From contig JAEZQY010000053.1 in assembly GCA_023441055.1 (NCBI GenBank), forward strand, positions 62,001-126,000: 64,000 nucleotides of DNA, read 5' to 3'. This DNA is from Bacillota bacterium. Its GTDB lineage: Bacteria; Bacillota; Bacilli; Paenibacillales; UBA4045. Both the position numbers and the translations under genes were made by a program. Under the pieces are notes generated by a model. It saw nothing but the letters and a program-made list of their open reading frames with translations, had not been told where the DNA came from and did no database searches. Each line of letters starts with the position of its first letter. Position 1 is the first letter of the stretch. Below, piece by piece: positions 10,594 through 19,063 of this stretch.

Positions 10594-10717
10594 CCAGATA
10601 AACGGCTCTGCCGTCCTCCAAGTTTGCGTAGCAAACTACTTCGTAAGCAAGGACGTTTCCGTTTTGTCATCGATATATAAGCACCTTTAAGTTGAAAACT
10701 TATAAAGTCTTATATAT
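10594..10717. repeat. Multi-hairpin repeat, copy 1
   Basis: Second repeat family; the other copy is at 57069-57166 in the same orientation. The first 24 bases (with ACGGC-TCT-GCCGT) and the last 48 bases (a large imperfect palindrome around AAGTTGAAAACTT) are shared essentially unchanged. The middle differs, but forms a hairpin in both: here AGTTTGC-GTA-GCAAACT. The element ends directly at the ribosome binding site of the frameshifted GH3 gene, filling the gap after the response regulator. Confidence 0.8.
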
Positions 10718-10780
10718 CTAGAAAACTGATAGCCTATCACTAATCTACTAGCACGCGCCCTCTGCCAAATCTACTTCTAT

Positions 10781-12109
10781 TCATGCTCGCTTACGCTTCT
10801 CCCTGTATTCCGACGGCAGCTCCCCCGTGAGCTTCTGGAACACCTTGTTGAAGTACCGACGCTCCAGGTAGCCAATCGACCGCGCGATCTCCGTCACACT
10901 CTTATCGGTTATCAGCAGGAGCGACTTCGCAAGCTCAATGCGCTCCGCCGTCACATATTCCAGGAACGTACACCCATAATGCTGCTTGAACAACAGGCTA
11001 AAATAACTCCCGCTAATACCCAGGTAATCAGCTAGTTCATCAATCCCCATATCCTTAGCGATATGCTTGTGGATATATTCCTTAGCCGTATGCATGAGCG
11101 CATCCGCATGCTTCTTATTCCCGCTGCTAGACGCCTGGCACACAAGAATGGACCGATCTCTGTCCGCCGCTAGCTGGATCGTCTTCTGCAGCAGCTTCAT
11201 CGCGCCAGCCAGTTCATGCACGGATACATCCGCAGCATAGATGCCGATTGACAGGTCAATCTTCGCATTCTCAGCGACTGCGCGCTGCAGCGTCAACGCA
11301 TAGCGTCGCAGCTCAGCAAGGCCATCAGCTTCGGCAGCCTCATCCAGTCCAGACTGCTCCCCCGACTCCTGCCCAGACTGCGCAGCTCGAACAGGCCGCT
11401 CAATAAGAACCGCCCATTGTCCCTCATCCAGCTGCAGCACCGCATAATCAATGCCTTCACTGGCCAGCGCCTCCTGCAGCACGTTCAGCCCTGCGAAGTT
11501 CCACAGCTGTCGCTCTTGGTCGTTGTACGACCTACACTTATTCCTATAGTCGTCGGCATCGGCCAGCATTAGCGCATAGCGGCCTTCCACCCACGACTGA
11601 CCGCTCTCCTGCAGTGGACGCAGCGCATCAGCTGAGGTGTAGCCCCGCAGGATATCGTACAGCTGCTTCTCATAAGCCAGCCCCATCGCCTTGCCCAGCC
11701 GCCGCTCCTCCCCGAGCTTGGCGCGACGCTCCGCTCGAATTCTGGCGGATAATCGTTCGAGCACCGCGGTCAGCTCATCATAATTGAATGGCTTCAGCAT
11801 ATACTCGCTAACCCTGTGCCGAATAACCGACCGCGCATACTCGAAGTCCTGATAGCCGGTCAGCATAATGACCTCGGCGGACTCATTCACCTCGCGCAGC
11901 CGCTCCAGGAACTGTATGCCGTCCATCACCGGCATGCGGATATCGCAGAAGATGATATCCGGCTCATGCCGAGTCGCCAGCTCCAGCGCCTGCACACCAT
12001 TCTTCGCCAGACCCACGATCGTAATATCGAGCGCCTCCCAGGGCAGGACCAGCTCCAGATTCCTTAGAATATTGACTTCGTCATCGATTAATAATGCCTT
12101 TAACCTCAT
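10781..12109 (-). CDS. YesN-type response regulator with AraC output domain
   Basis: Two-component response regulator of about 442 residues. A receiver domain fills residues 1-120, with the acidic pair near LLIDDE and the phospho-acceptor Asp in DIIFCDIRMPVMDG. A variable linker follows, and an AraC double helix-turn-helix occupies the last 100 residues (GISGSYFSLLFKQHYG and TEIARSIGYLERRYFNKVFQ). It is translationally coupled to the sensor kinase, overlapping its end by 29 bases. I prefer the ATG at 12107-12109, about 10 bases from GGAG, over the GTG three codons earlier. It presumably activates the adjacent transporter genes in response to an extracellular sugar. Confidence 0.88.
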   Translation of the reverse strand: MRLKALLIDDEVNILRNLELVLPWEALDITIVGLAKNGVQALELATRHEPDIIFCDIRMPVMDGIQFLERLREVNESAEVIMLTGYQDFEYARSVIRHRVSEYMLKPFNYDELTAVLERLSARIRAERRAKLGEERRLGKAMGLAYEKQLYDILRGYTSADALRPLQESGQSWVEGRYALMLADADDYRNKCRSYNDQERQLWNFAGLNVLQEALASEGIDYAVLQLDEGQWAVLIERPVRAAQSGQESGEQSGLDEAAEADGLAELRRYALTLQRAVAENAKIDLSIGIYAADVSVHELAGAMKLLQKTIQLAADRDRSILVCQASSSGNKKHADALMHTAKEYIHKHIAKDMGIDELADYLGISGSYFSLLFKQHYGCTFLEYVTAERIELAKSLLLITDKSVTEIARSIGYLERRYFNKVFQKLTGELPSEYREKRKRA

Positions 12110-13913
12110 GATGATCACGCTCCATATACTTCGGAATGACCAGCTTGATCGTCGTGCCCGCGCCTAGCTGACTGCAGATCAGCAGGCCGTACGCCGGACC
12201 GTAACGAATGCGGATTCGATCCGCCACATTACTCACGCCTAGTCCGCGCCGCTCGCCAGTCTGCGGATGATTCAGCAAGCCCCCGGCCGCCTCCTGCATA
12301 TACTTGAACTTTGCCAGCTGCGCAGCCGACATGCCGATCCCGTTATCGGAGACGAACAGCGCAATGCGGTCGTCGTCCTCCTCGCGCGCAGAGACATGGA
12401 TCCGCCCCATATAGTCAATTCCCTCGAAGCCGTGCTGAATGCTGTTCTCGACGAGCGGCTGCAGCGTCAGCTTCAGCATCTGACAGGACAGCATGGGCTC
12501 GGGGACATCAATCTCATAGTCGAATAGCGCCTCGAACCGGAACTTCTGAATGTCCAGATAACTCACCAGATGCTCCAATTCCTGCGCTAGTGTGATCTCC
12601 TCCTGCTGTTGAATGCTGATTCGGAGAATCTTCCCCAGTCGGCTGACCATCTGGCTGACCTTCTTGCCCTGATTCTGGATCGCTAGGATATTGATCGATT
12701 CCAATGCATTGAACAGAAAGTGCGGCTTAATCTGCGCCTGCAGCGCCATCAGCTCCGCCTCCGTCTTACGTTCCTGCTGCAGCTTCACCTCACCCAGCAG
12801 CTCCTCCACCCGATAGACCAGACTGTTGAAGCCCCGCGACAATAGACTTATCTCATCATTGCCGTTCACAGGCAGTCGCGCGCTCAGATTGCCTCGTTCC
12901 GCCTCACCCATGACGCGGACAGTCTGAACGATCGAGCGGGCGATCCGATTCGCGAACAGTAGAATGAACGCGCAGGCGAGCAGCATACACACCAAGATAA
13001 TGCCCGCTATCCAGAAGGCATACCGCTTCATCTCGCCAGCTAGTGACGACCAAGAGGTGACTGATACGAGCCGCCACTGCTCATCATTATCGAGCGGAAC
13101 GCTGGACACGATCGCATCCTGATCCTCGAAGGGCAGGCGCGCGCTGCGGTATTGACCGCTCTCCCAGAGCGTCCCCTCCATCAGCTCTCTCACATTCTGA
13201 CCGTTGCGCGCATCCGCGCTGTCGTACAGCACCAATCCGGACGCATTCACAATCATAAAGTTCGTCTCGTACTGCTCCTGCTTATAGCGGAAATAGCGGA
13301 AGATCTGATCGATCCCGGAATTCTTGATCTGCACGAGCAGCATCCCCTTGTCGCGCAGCGTCTCGATATCCTTCACGACGCGAATCTGTGTGAACACAGG
13401 CTCAGCGCCAGTCAGCTCCGGATACTCGTATGGGCCTACCCATACCGGCAAGCCGCCGCGTCGCAGCGCCGTATCATAGATCTCATGCTCCTTGAAGATG
13501 CTGAAGGGCAATGCCGTGAAGCTCTCCTTGGAGAATAGTGTATTCACCTTCTCATTGTTCAGCGTATACATGAACGCGAAGCTGACTGAGGGATGGTTGA
13601 CGAGCAGCTCCCTGAAATTACGCTGCACCTCGCCCAGCTCCAGATAGTTGATAGCGCTGATCTCGGTATCCAGCGTATTGCTCAGCGCATCCTGAATAGC
13701 GCGGCTGGCAATCGTGCTGTCAGTCACCTTGTTCATCTCCGCGAACACGAAGTCCACGCTGTGAACGAGCGCCCGTAGTGTCAGCTCCGTCTGCTGCGAA
13801 TAGCGGTCCTCAATCAGCTTGGAGACGAGCTGATAGGCGGCGCCTCCTAGAATGAGGAGCGGAATGATAATAAAGCCTATGAATGCGGTGAACAGCTTAA
13901 CGCGCAGCGACAT
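12081..13913 (-). CDS. YesM-type sensor histidine kinase
   Basis: Membrane histidine kinase of 610 residues. TM1 is at about 7-29, an extracellular sensor domain runs to about 295, and TM2 spans roughly 298-321. A HAMP linker follows (VMGEAERGNLSARLPV). The LytS/YesM-type phospho-acceptor box is AQIKPHFLFNALES near residue 397, then an ATPase domain with PLVENSIQHGF and DNGIGMS. It pairs with the response regulator that overlaps it downstream and follows the second permease gene by 28 bp. The likely signal is a sugar, or a sugar-loaded binding protein from the same operon. Confidence 0.88.
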   Translation of the reverse strand: MSLRVKLFTAFIGFIIIPLLILGGAAYQLVSKLIEDRYSQQTELTLRALVHSVDFVFAEMNKVTDSTIASRAIQDALSNTLDTEISAINYLELGEVQRNFRELLVNHPSVSFAFMYTLNNEKVNTLFSKESFTALPFSIFKEHEIYDTALRRGGLPVWVGPYEYPELTGAEPVFTQIRVVKDIETLRDKGMLLVQIKNSGIDQIFRYFRYKQEQYETNFMIVNASGLVLYDSADARNGQNVRELMEGTLWESGQYRSARLPFEDQDAIVSSVPLDNDEQWRLVSVTSWSSLAGEMKRYAFWIAGIILVCMLLACAFILLFANRIARSIVQTVRVMGEAERGNLSARLPVNGNDEISLLSRGFNSLVYRVEELLGEVKLQQERKTEAELMALQAQIKPHFLFNALESINILAIQNQGKKVSQMVSRLGKILRISIQQQEEITLAQELEHLVSYLDIQKFRFEALFDYEIDVPEPMLSCQMLKLTLQPLVENSIQHGFEGIDYMGRIHVSAREEDDDRIALFVSDNGIGMSAAQLAKFKYMQEAAGGLLNHPQTGERRGLGVSNVADRIRIRYGPAYGLLICSQLGAGTTIKLVIPKYMERDHHEVKGIINR

Positions 13914-13941
13914 CGTTGCCTCACAGCCTTCTTAACAGGAA

Positions 13942-14769
13942 TTACCCCTTCACACTGCCAGCGGTCACACCCTCAATGATCTTCTCCTGCAGGAATGCGT
14001 ACAGTACGAGCACCGGGGTGACGCTGAATACAATCCCTGTGCAGATCAGCGCGTAGTTCGTCTGGAAGGCGTCTCGGAAGCCGACCATCCCAGTCGGCAG
14101 CGTCTTGAGCGCATCCTTGCTGATGAAGAAATTCGCCAATAGATACTCATTCCAGGAGCCCAGGAAATTCACTATGAATACGGTTACGAGAGCAGGAAGC
14201 GTGATAGGTAGAATGATCTTAGCAAATAAACCCAATGAACTCAACCCATCCATGACTGCCGCCTCTTCCAGCTCGCTGGGCACAGCGCGCATGAACGCGG
14301 CGATAAGCAGCACGCTGATCGGCAGAGCGCCAGCGGTATAGGGTAGGAACAGCGCCCAGTGCGTGTTCAGGATCCCCATTTTCATAACTAAAATGTATTG
14401 CGCGATGAACAGCACGTTGCCCGGAATCAGCATGCCGATTAGCACGAATTGATAGAGAAGCCTGCTCATCCTCAGGAATCTCATGCGTGTCAGCGCGAAG
14501 GCGGTGCCTGCCGCGAGCAGCACACCCACCAGCGCGGAGGTAGTCGATAGATATAAGCTGTTGAAGAAGTAGACATTGATCTTCGCCTTCACCCAAGCCT
14601 CCGCATAATTGTTGAAGTACAGCTCAGTCGGCGGACGGAAGGGATGCGCTGCGATCTCCAGATTGCTCTCCTTCAGCGAGGAGAAGACGACGAAGACGAA
14701 GGGGAACAAGATAATCGCCACATAGGTCAGCAGCACAATATGCGGGATGGTTCTTCTCATCATAATCAT
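13942..14769 (-). CDS. CUT1 sugar ABC transporter permease (MalG/AraQ type)
   Basis: Inner-membrane permease of 275 residues with six predicted helices. The EAA loop that contacts the ATPase is LEEAAVMDGLSSLGLFAKI. It forms a heterodimer with the permease encoded one base upstream. The start codon follows the preceding stop (TAG) almost directly, indicating coupled translation. As is usual for CUT1 systems in Bacillales, no ATPase gene is present; a shared MsmX-like ATPase elsewhere would energise it. Confidence 0.88.
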   Translation of the reverse strand: MIMMRRTIPHIVLLTYVAIILFPFVFVVFSSLKESNLEIAAHPFRPPTELYFNNYAEAWVKAKINVYFFNSLYLSTTSALVGVLLAAGTAFALTRMRFLRMSRLLYQFVLIGMLIPGNVLFIAQYILVMKMGILNTHWALFLPYTAGALPISVLLIAAFMRAVPSELEEAAVMDGLSSLGLFAKIILPITLPALVTVFIVNFLGSWNEYLLANFFISKDALKTLPTGMVGFRDAFQTNYALICTGIVFSVTPVLVLYAFLQEKIIEGVTAGSVKG

Positions 14770-14770
14770 C

Positions 14771-15652
14771 CTACAGATCCCCCTCTGCTGACTTTCCGAA
14801 GGTCAGTTGATAGACAGCCGTCAGCACCAGCGCGAAGGCGAAGATGATCAGCGAGATCGACGTGCCGAATCCATAATTCGGGTTCACACCCATCGCGTTA
14901 TTCACCAGATAGGACGCCATCACCTCGGTCGCGCCGACCGGGCCGCCCCTGGTCATCACGAGCACGATGTCAACAACGCGCATCGCACCTGCGATGGAGA
15001 GCATAATAACAACCGATATTATCGGCTTAATCAGCGGCACCGTGATCGAGAGGGCGCGCTGGAGGCCTGTTGCCCCGTCCATCTCCGCAGCCTCGTTCAT
15101 CTCTCTTGGAATCGCTAGAATGGCGGCCAACACCAGCACGATATAGAAGCCCATCCATTGCCATGCATTCACAATCAATACCGCCGGCATCGCCCACTTC
15201 CGTTCCGCCAGCCAGTAGATCGTATCGACTCCGAATAGCGACAGGAAGTGATTCAGCGGCCCCATGTCCGGATGGTAGATGAAGCCCCATAGAATCCCGA
15301 TGACTGAGGTGGATAGAATTGACGGGATGAAGACGGTCGTCTTGTACAGGCGCTGCAGCCGCTTCACGGAGCCAATCAGAATCGCGAATAGAATAATCAG
15401 CGGCACCTGAATGAACACGGCGAACACAATGAAGTACATATTATTCAAGATCGAGTGCCGGAAGTCGGGGTCGCCGAACGCCTTGGTGAAGTTGGCGAAG
15501 CCCACGAACCGATAATCCTGCAGCCCATTCCAATCCGTGAAGGCGTAGAAGGAGGAAGAGAGCATCGGATAGATGAAGAATAGGCAGTACAGCGCCATTG
15601 TCGGCACAATGAGCAGCGCGTATACAGCTGGATTTCTCAGTGTCTTATTCAT
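14771..15652 (-). CDS. CUT1 sugar ABC transporter permease (MalF/UgpA type)
   Basis: Permease of 293 residues with six helices and the EAA loop MNEAAEMDGATGLQRALSIT. The N-terminus (VPTMALYCLFFIYPMLSSSF) is typical of short MalF-like subunits that lack the large periplasmic loop. It lies between the binding protein gene (90 bp upstream) and the second permease. GAGGAC precedes the ATG. Together with its partners it likely imports an oligosaccharide; the downstream GH3 gene suggests N-acetylglucosamine-containing oligomers. Confidence 0.88.
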   Translation of the reverse strand: MNKTLRNPAVYALLIVPTMALYCLFFIYPMLSSSFYAFTDWNGLQDYRFVGFANFTKAFGDPDFRHSILNNMYFIVFAVFIQVPLIILFAILIGSVKRLQRLYKTTVFIPSILSTSVIGILWGFIYHPDMGPLNHFLSLFGVDTIYWLAERKWAMPAVLIVNAWQWMGFYIVLVLAAILAIPREMNEAAEMDGATGLQRALSITVPLIKPIISVVIMLSIAGAMRVVDIVLVMTRGGPVGATEVMASYLVNNAMGVNPNYGFGTSISLIIFAFALVLTAVYQLTFGKSAEGDL

Positions 15653-15741
15653 GCAGTGTCCTCGTTTCCCTCGTGATTGAACAGACGCCGCCGCTAACCT
15701 GCGACAGCGTCCGATCGATCATTCGGCGTGTTGGTGGGTGA

Positions 15742-17142
15742 CTATCTCGCGTTGGCTGCTTGCTGCACCTGTTCAATCGCATCCGCAACTTCCTGCGGCG
15801 TGCTCATGCCGGCGATCAGCTTACCGATCTGAGTCTCCGTCTCCTTATACACATCGGATTGCACCGTTGAGTCATAGTGCGAGAACGCGCCGCCCGAGGC
15901 GCTCATAATCGTCATAACCTTCTTCACAATCTTATCCTCAACCTGATTAATCGCATCAGCTGACAGCTTGATGGAAGGCAGCACGCCATCCTCTAGCAGA
16001 CCCCGCAGCTGCATCTCATCATTGTACAGATTGTTGATGAACGCCTTGACAGCGGCCATTTCCCGCTCATTCAGATTGGATGAGAAGCCATACCCATTGC
16101 TGTAATTTCCGTTCACATAGGATTGGTCACCCACTCCGCCAGGCACGCCAGGCATCGTGAAGTATCCGACCTTACCCGTCAGCGCGCCGGCTTGCGCCTC
16201 ATCACGGAACACCGAGGAGCGCCAGCTGCCGTCGAACATCATCCCCGCCTTGCCTGTCAGGAATTCATTCAGCATATCTGCATATTCCAGACCCAATTCA
16301 CCCTTCGTAAAATACCCCTTCTTCACCCATTCCTCATACTTGGCGAAGGCGATCACGACCTCAGGCGCATTCCACGCCTGCGATCCTGCTGGGAAGCCGT
16401 CAATCGCATCAGGCCCTGCATAGCGGCCGATCAGCGTATTGACCAGCATCAGCGGCACCCATGCGCCCTTGGAACCCATCGCGAATGGGGTCACCCCGTT
16501 ATTCTTCAGCGTCTCAGCTGCCAGCTCCAGCTCCTCCCAGGTGGTCGGCTCCTTCAGGCCGTATTGCGCGAACAGCTCTTCATTATAGAAGAAGCCTTCC
16601 GTGCTGCCGCCGATTGGCAGACCATACACCTTGCCATCTAGTACGAATTGATTCAAATTCAGGAAGCGATCCGCGAGTCCTAGCTCATCTAGGATAGGCG
16701 TGAGATCCAGCAGCCTGCCTGCGGCTGCGTACTTCAACGCATCGCCTTCGCCGCCGAACAAGTCGAAGATCGCCGGTGGATTGCCCGCTGCCATCTCAGC
16801 TGGCAGCTTCGTGAACCGATTCACAGAATCCTCCACGCCGTCCAGCTCGAAGGTCAGTCCGGGAATCTCTTCCTCTGTCTTCTTCACCACATCATCCAGA
16901 ATCGCCTTGCGGAACTTCTGCGCCTCGCCGATCTGGATATGCCTGAGCGCTACCGTGTACGGCTCCGTCTTCACAGCGGGAGTCTCCTCCTTCTTCGTGT
17001 CTGCAGAGGAGCTGCCAGATCCTGTATTCGAGCTCGCACTTGTTGATGCTGAACCGTTCGAATTGTTAGTATTCCCGCAAGCCGCGAGTACGAGCGATGC
17101 GACTAGCGCGAACATAAGAACAACCAATAATGACCTCTTCAT
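15742..17142 (-). CDS. Sugar-binding lipoprotein of a CUT1 ABC transporter
   Basis: Extracellular solute-binding protein of 466 residues. The signal peptide ends in a lipobox (VASLVLAAC-GN), so the mature protein is anchored through Cys21. A Ser/Asn/Thr-rich linker follows, then a two-lobe binding fold of family 1. The best conserved stretch is LPAEMAAGNPPAIFDLFGGEG, and the hinge region has GKAGMMFDGSW. It is the promoter-proximal gene of binding protein, two permeases, kinase and regulator. Ligand is unknown; the GH3 hexosaminidase gene downstream argues for GlcNAc oligomers. Confidence 0.88.
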   Translation of the reverse strand: MKRSLLVVLMFALVASLVLAACGNTNNSNGSASTSASSNTGSGSSSADTKKEETPAVKTEPYTVALRHIQIGEAQKFRKAILDDVVKKTEEEIPGLTFELDGVEDSVNRFTKLPAEMAAGNPPAIFDLFGGEGDALKYAAAGRLLDLTPILDELGLADRFLNLNQFVLDGKVYGLPIGGSTEGFFYNEELFAQYGLKEPTTWEELELAAETLKNNGVTPFAMGSKGAWVPLMLVNTLIGRYAGPDAIDGFPAGSQAWNAPEVVIAFAKYEEWVKKGYFTKGELGLEYADMLNEFLTGKAGMMFDGSWRSSVFRDEAQAGALTGKVGYFTMPGVPGGVGDQSYVNGNYSNGYGFSSNLNEREMAAVKAFINNLYNDEMQLRGLLEDGVLPSIKLSADAINQVEDKIVKKVMTIMSASGGAFSHYDSTVQSDVYKETETQIGKLIAGMSTPQEVADAIEQVQQAANAR

Positions 17143-17183
17143 AACAAACGTAACCCCCCAATGATATTGTCATAGCTTAATTG

Positions 17184-17218
17184 GTCTGACACTTATGATT
17201 ATAAGTGGGAGGTCAGAC
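17184..17218 (-). promoter_or_regulatory. Dyad enclosing the -10 box of the binding protein gene
   Basis: Nested inverted repeats GTCTGAC/GTCAGAC and ACTTAT/ATAAGT span 17184-17218. On the minus strand a perfect TATAAT (17198-17203) sits in the centre, about 55 bp before the start codon. No good -35 box lies 17 bp upstream, which suits an activator-dependent promoter. The dyad could be an operator or a 5' leader hairpin. Confidence 0.45.
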
Positions 17219-17303
17219 ACGCATAAGAATCACAATTCGAGCATTGGGGGGTAAAATCCTCTAGTAGGACGTGGGATTTAACGTTCAAAGAGCACGACAA
17301 TCA

Positions 17304-17568
17304 TCACATAATCTCAAATGCCTTTTTAACTACTGAACGACTATCAGCTGAGTCTTCCCAGGATTTCTTGAGCTCAGCTCGTGAAATGTCATCAAGTTCA
17401 TATAGAGTAGTAATAGTTGTGATCCATTCATGGGGAACAATTCGTTTACCGTTTTCAGTTGCTGATAGATACGATGCGGTCACACCAAGTCTGTCGGCTA
17501 TTCCCTTCAAAAACTCTCCATTGTCTATGCGAAGCTTTCTACAAAAACTTACCGAAACGAGTTAACAT
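17304..17568 (-). pseudogene. XRE-type helix-turn-helix regulator, frameshifted
   Basis: Small SinR-like DNA-binding protein. Reading from the ATG at 17566-17568, with GAGAGGTGAT upstream, gives MLTRFGKFL and then a TAG stop. Skipping one base (position 17541) restores RKLRIDNGEFLKGIADRLGV and the helix-turn-helix VTASYLSATENGKR, then a helical tail to the stop at 17304. The joined product of about 87 residues is normal for the family. A one-base insertion is the simplest explanation; sequencing error or +1 slippage at the UAG are alternatives. It stands alone in an AT-rich, degraded segment. Confidence 0.7.
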
Positions 17569-17694
17569 CGACTATCACCTCTCCCTATCGCGCACACTAA
17601 CTTTGCACCTATTCCTCCAGATTTTTCATTCTCACATCAATATATAGAAGAACCCCTCACCTGGTCGTGATGGGCCTAATTGATAATTACTCCT

Positions 17695-17826
17695 CTACCT
17701 CATACTCATAATCTCAAATGTTATGACCCTCTCGAACACTGGGTAATCCTTGCGACTCAAGTATGGACCTTTATTGTATGTCTTCACTACTTCGTTTCTA
17801 GCCGACTCCAACATCCCTTGCGTCAT
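17695..17826 (-). pseudogene. 43-codon fragment of unknown origin
   Basis: A short minus-strand frame reads MTQGMLESARNEVVKTYNKG and continues with a protein-like composition to a stop at 17695. There is no ribosome binding site before the ATG, and an upstream stop is close. I do not recognise it. It is most likely the end of a deleted gene within the AT-rich region between the XRE remnant and the lipoprotein; chance is possible. Confidence 0.25.
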
Positions 17827-17912
17827 AACAATCGAGGAAATTGTTCACTTCTTTAGTATAGCTATATAAGCATTGAAGAAGATCGATAATACTAGTTTAT
17901 CAATTGTTAAGC

Positions 17913-17945
17913 GAAAAGATGCAGAATTTACTTTGCATCTTTTTC
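17913..17945. terminator. Hairpin terminator, probably bidirectional
   Basis: AAAAGATGCA and TGCATCTTTT pair around a short loop, flanked by A- and T-runs on both sides, as in a bidirectional rho-independent terminator. No intact gene ends here, so it probably served a lost gene. Confidence 0.55.
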
Positions 17946-18098
17946 GTTTAACAGTAAAATTAAGTTACATTATATATCTGGTTTTTTCTATACATTTTGG
18001 TGGTTAACCAAGAAATCCATCCTAGAATGATAAAAAGCAGTAATAGTCTGGAAACATCAAATAACAGATTATAGAAACTAAATGTAAGGGTGTGAAGT

Positions 18099-18437
18099 AT
18101 GAAAAAAATGTTTTTATTGCTCTTATCAATCATATTTCTTTGTTCATGCCAGCAATTCAGTACTGACAAGTGGTTAAATGATCCCGAGAATAGAAATGAC
18201 ATCGTTAATAATTTGACGAAAAAACATGAACTGATAGGTGAAACTGAAAGCGGAATAATAAATTTGTTAGGAGAGCCTGATCAAGAGATTAACGAAACTG
18301 ATCACGAGACAAATGAACCTATTCACCAATATGTATATTACTTAGGGAAAGCAGGATTAGGTGTAAAAGTTTATTTGCTAGTAATAACATTCGGTGAATA
18401 CGGTGAAGTAAAAAGCTATAAGATTCGACAATCATAA
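18099..18437 (+). CDS. Small lipoprotein with a SmpA/BamE-like pattern
   Basis: Secreted lipoprotein of 112 residues. The N-terminus MKKMFLLLLSIIFLCSCQQF is a signal peptide with a lipobox (cleavage before Cys17). The mature part contains ESGIINLLGEPD, then YVYYLGK and LVITFGEYGEVKSYKI, the order of motifs seen in small SmpA/OmlA-like domains that are also found in Gram-positive lipoproteins. The role is unknown. It is the only plus-strand gene in the first 45 kb and is clearly more AT-rich than its neighbours, which suggests separate origin. AAGGGTG precedes the ATG. Confidence 0.7.
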   Translation: MKKMFLLLLSIIFLCSCQQFSTDKWLNDPENRNDIVNNLTKKHELIGETESGIINLLGEPDQEINETDHETNEPIHQYVYYLGKAGLGVKVYLLVITFGEYGEVKSYKIRQS

Positions 18438-18878
18438 TCGAAAATTGATCTGTGAATACACCGAAATATTAAGAAGGGAAATTACTTCTCTGGCTTTATA
18501 TATTTAGTAAAGGAGTCACATCACTTTATTTACAATAGTTGGCTTTGTCGCTTAACCTATTTGAGACATGCCTTATAAAACCAATCACAGCAAGGCTTTA
18601 GAATTATGAAATTGATTCGATAATCAACATGACTAGAAAATTACCAATCTTCATCAATCCACTCTTGAAATAGCTTAATTATAAATTTTACAGTTTAATA
18701 TAAATATTTGTAGTAATTTGTCATAGAGTAATATTTATTTCAATACCATGTCAGTTTATGTGTCAAAAAACTAGCAATTCTATTACACATCCCTTCTCCA
18801 GCAGATGCAGCTAGCCTTGCTCCTCCGCACACTATCCATACTCTGCAGGAACTCTTTCTGAACGGCTAGATAGCACTT
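18438..18878. other. AT-rich gap without recognisable genes
   Basis: I find no reading frame, hairpin or repeat that I can support between the lipoprotein stop and the sensor kinase remnant. Base composition shifts from AT-rich to the normal level near 18780. Confidence 0.4.
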
Positions 18879-18998
18879 GCAAGCTGCTCAGACCGATGAA
18901 GCAAAGCACCATCTGTGTGAATAGCCTAGCCGGATACTTAAACGATGTGCGCATCAGCATCATTCATCGTAAAACAGATAGTTATTCCGTATTTCACT
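18879..18998 (-). pseudogene. Decayed 5' end of a YesM sensor kinase gene
   Basis: About 120 bp align without large gaps to 26631-26752, the first codons and upstream bases of the second sensor kinase gene, with roughly one difference in six bases. Translated on the minus strand the fragment gives MMLMRTSFKYPARLFTQMVL, against MMLMRTTIKYPARLFTLMVL in the intact gene. The sequence ends after about 29 codons, and the permease that precedes the intact copy is absent. It is therefore the relic of a paralogous transporter-kinase operon, now sitting after the GH43 terminator. Confidence 0.8.
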
Positions 18999-19017
18999 CC
19001 CATATTCCCATCACAAA

Positions 19018-19051
19018 TAGCCCCCATCCTGCTATCGCAAGATGGGGGCTA
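19018..19051 (-). terminator. Terminator after the GH43 gene
   Basis: TAGCCCCCATC and GATGGGGGCTA form a perfect 11-bp stem with a 12-base loop, starting 13 bp beyond the GH43 stop codon on the minus strand. The following U-tract is weak. Confidence 0.7.
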
Positions 19052-19063
19052 GATCAAAATTAG

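Noticed and set aside
17960..18202. Minus-strand frame encoding a short hydrophobic protein, ending just before the hairpin at 17913-17945
   Set aside because: Most of it is antisense to the lipoprotein gene, which has a proper signal peptide and binding site. The nearby hairpin is suggestive, but no start with a binding site is visible, so I left it out.
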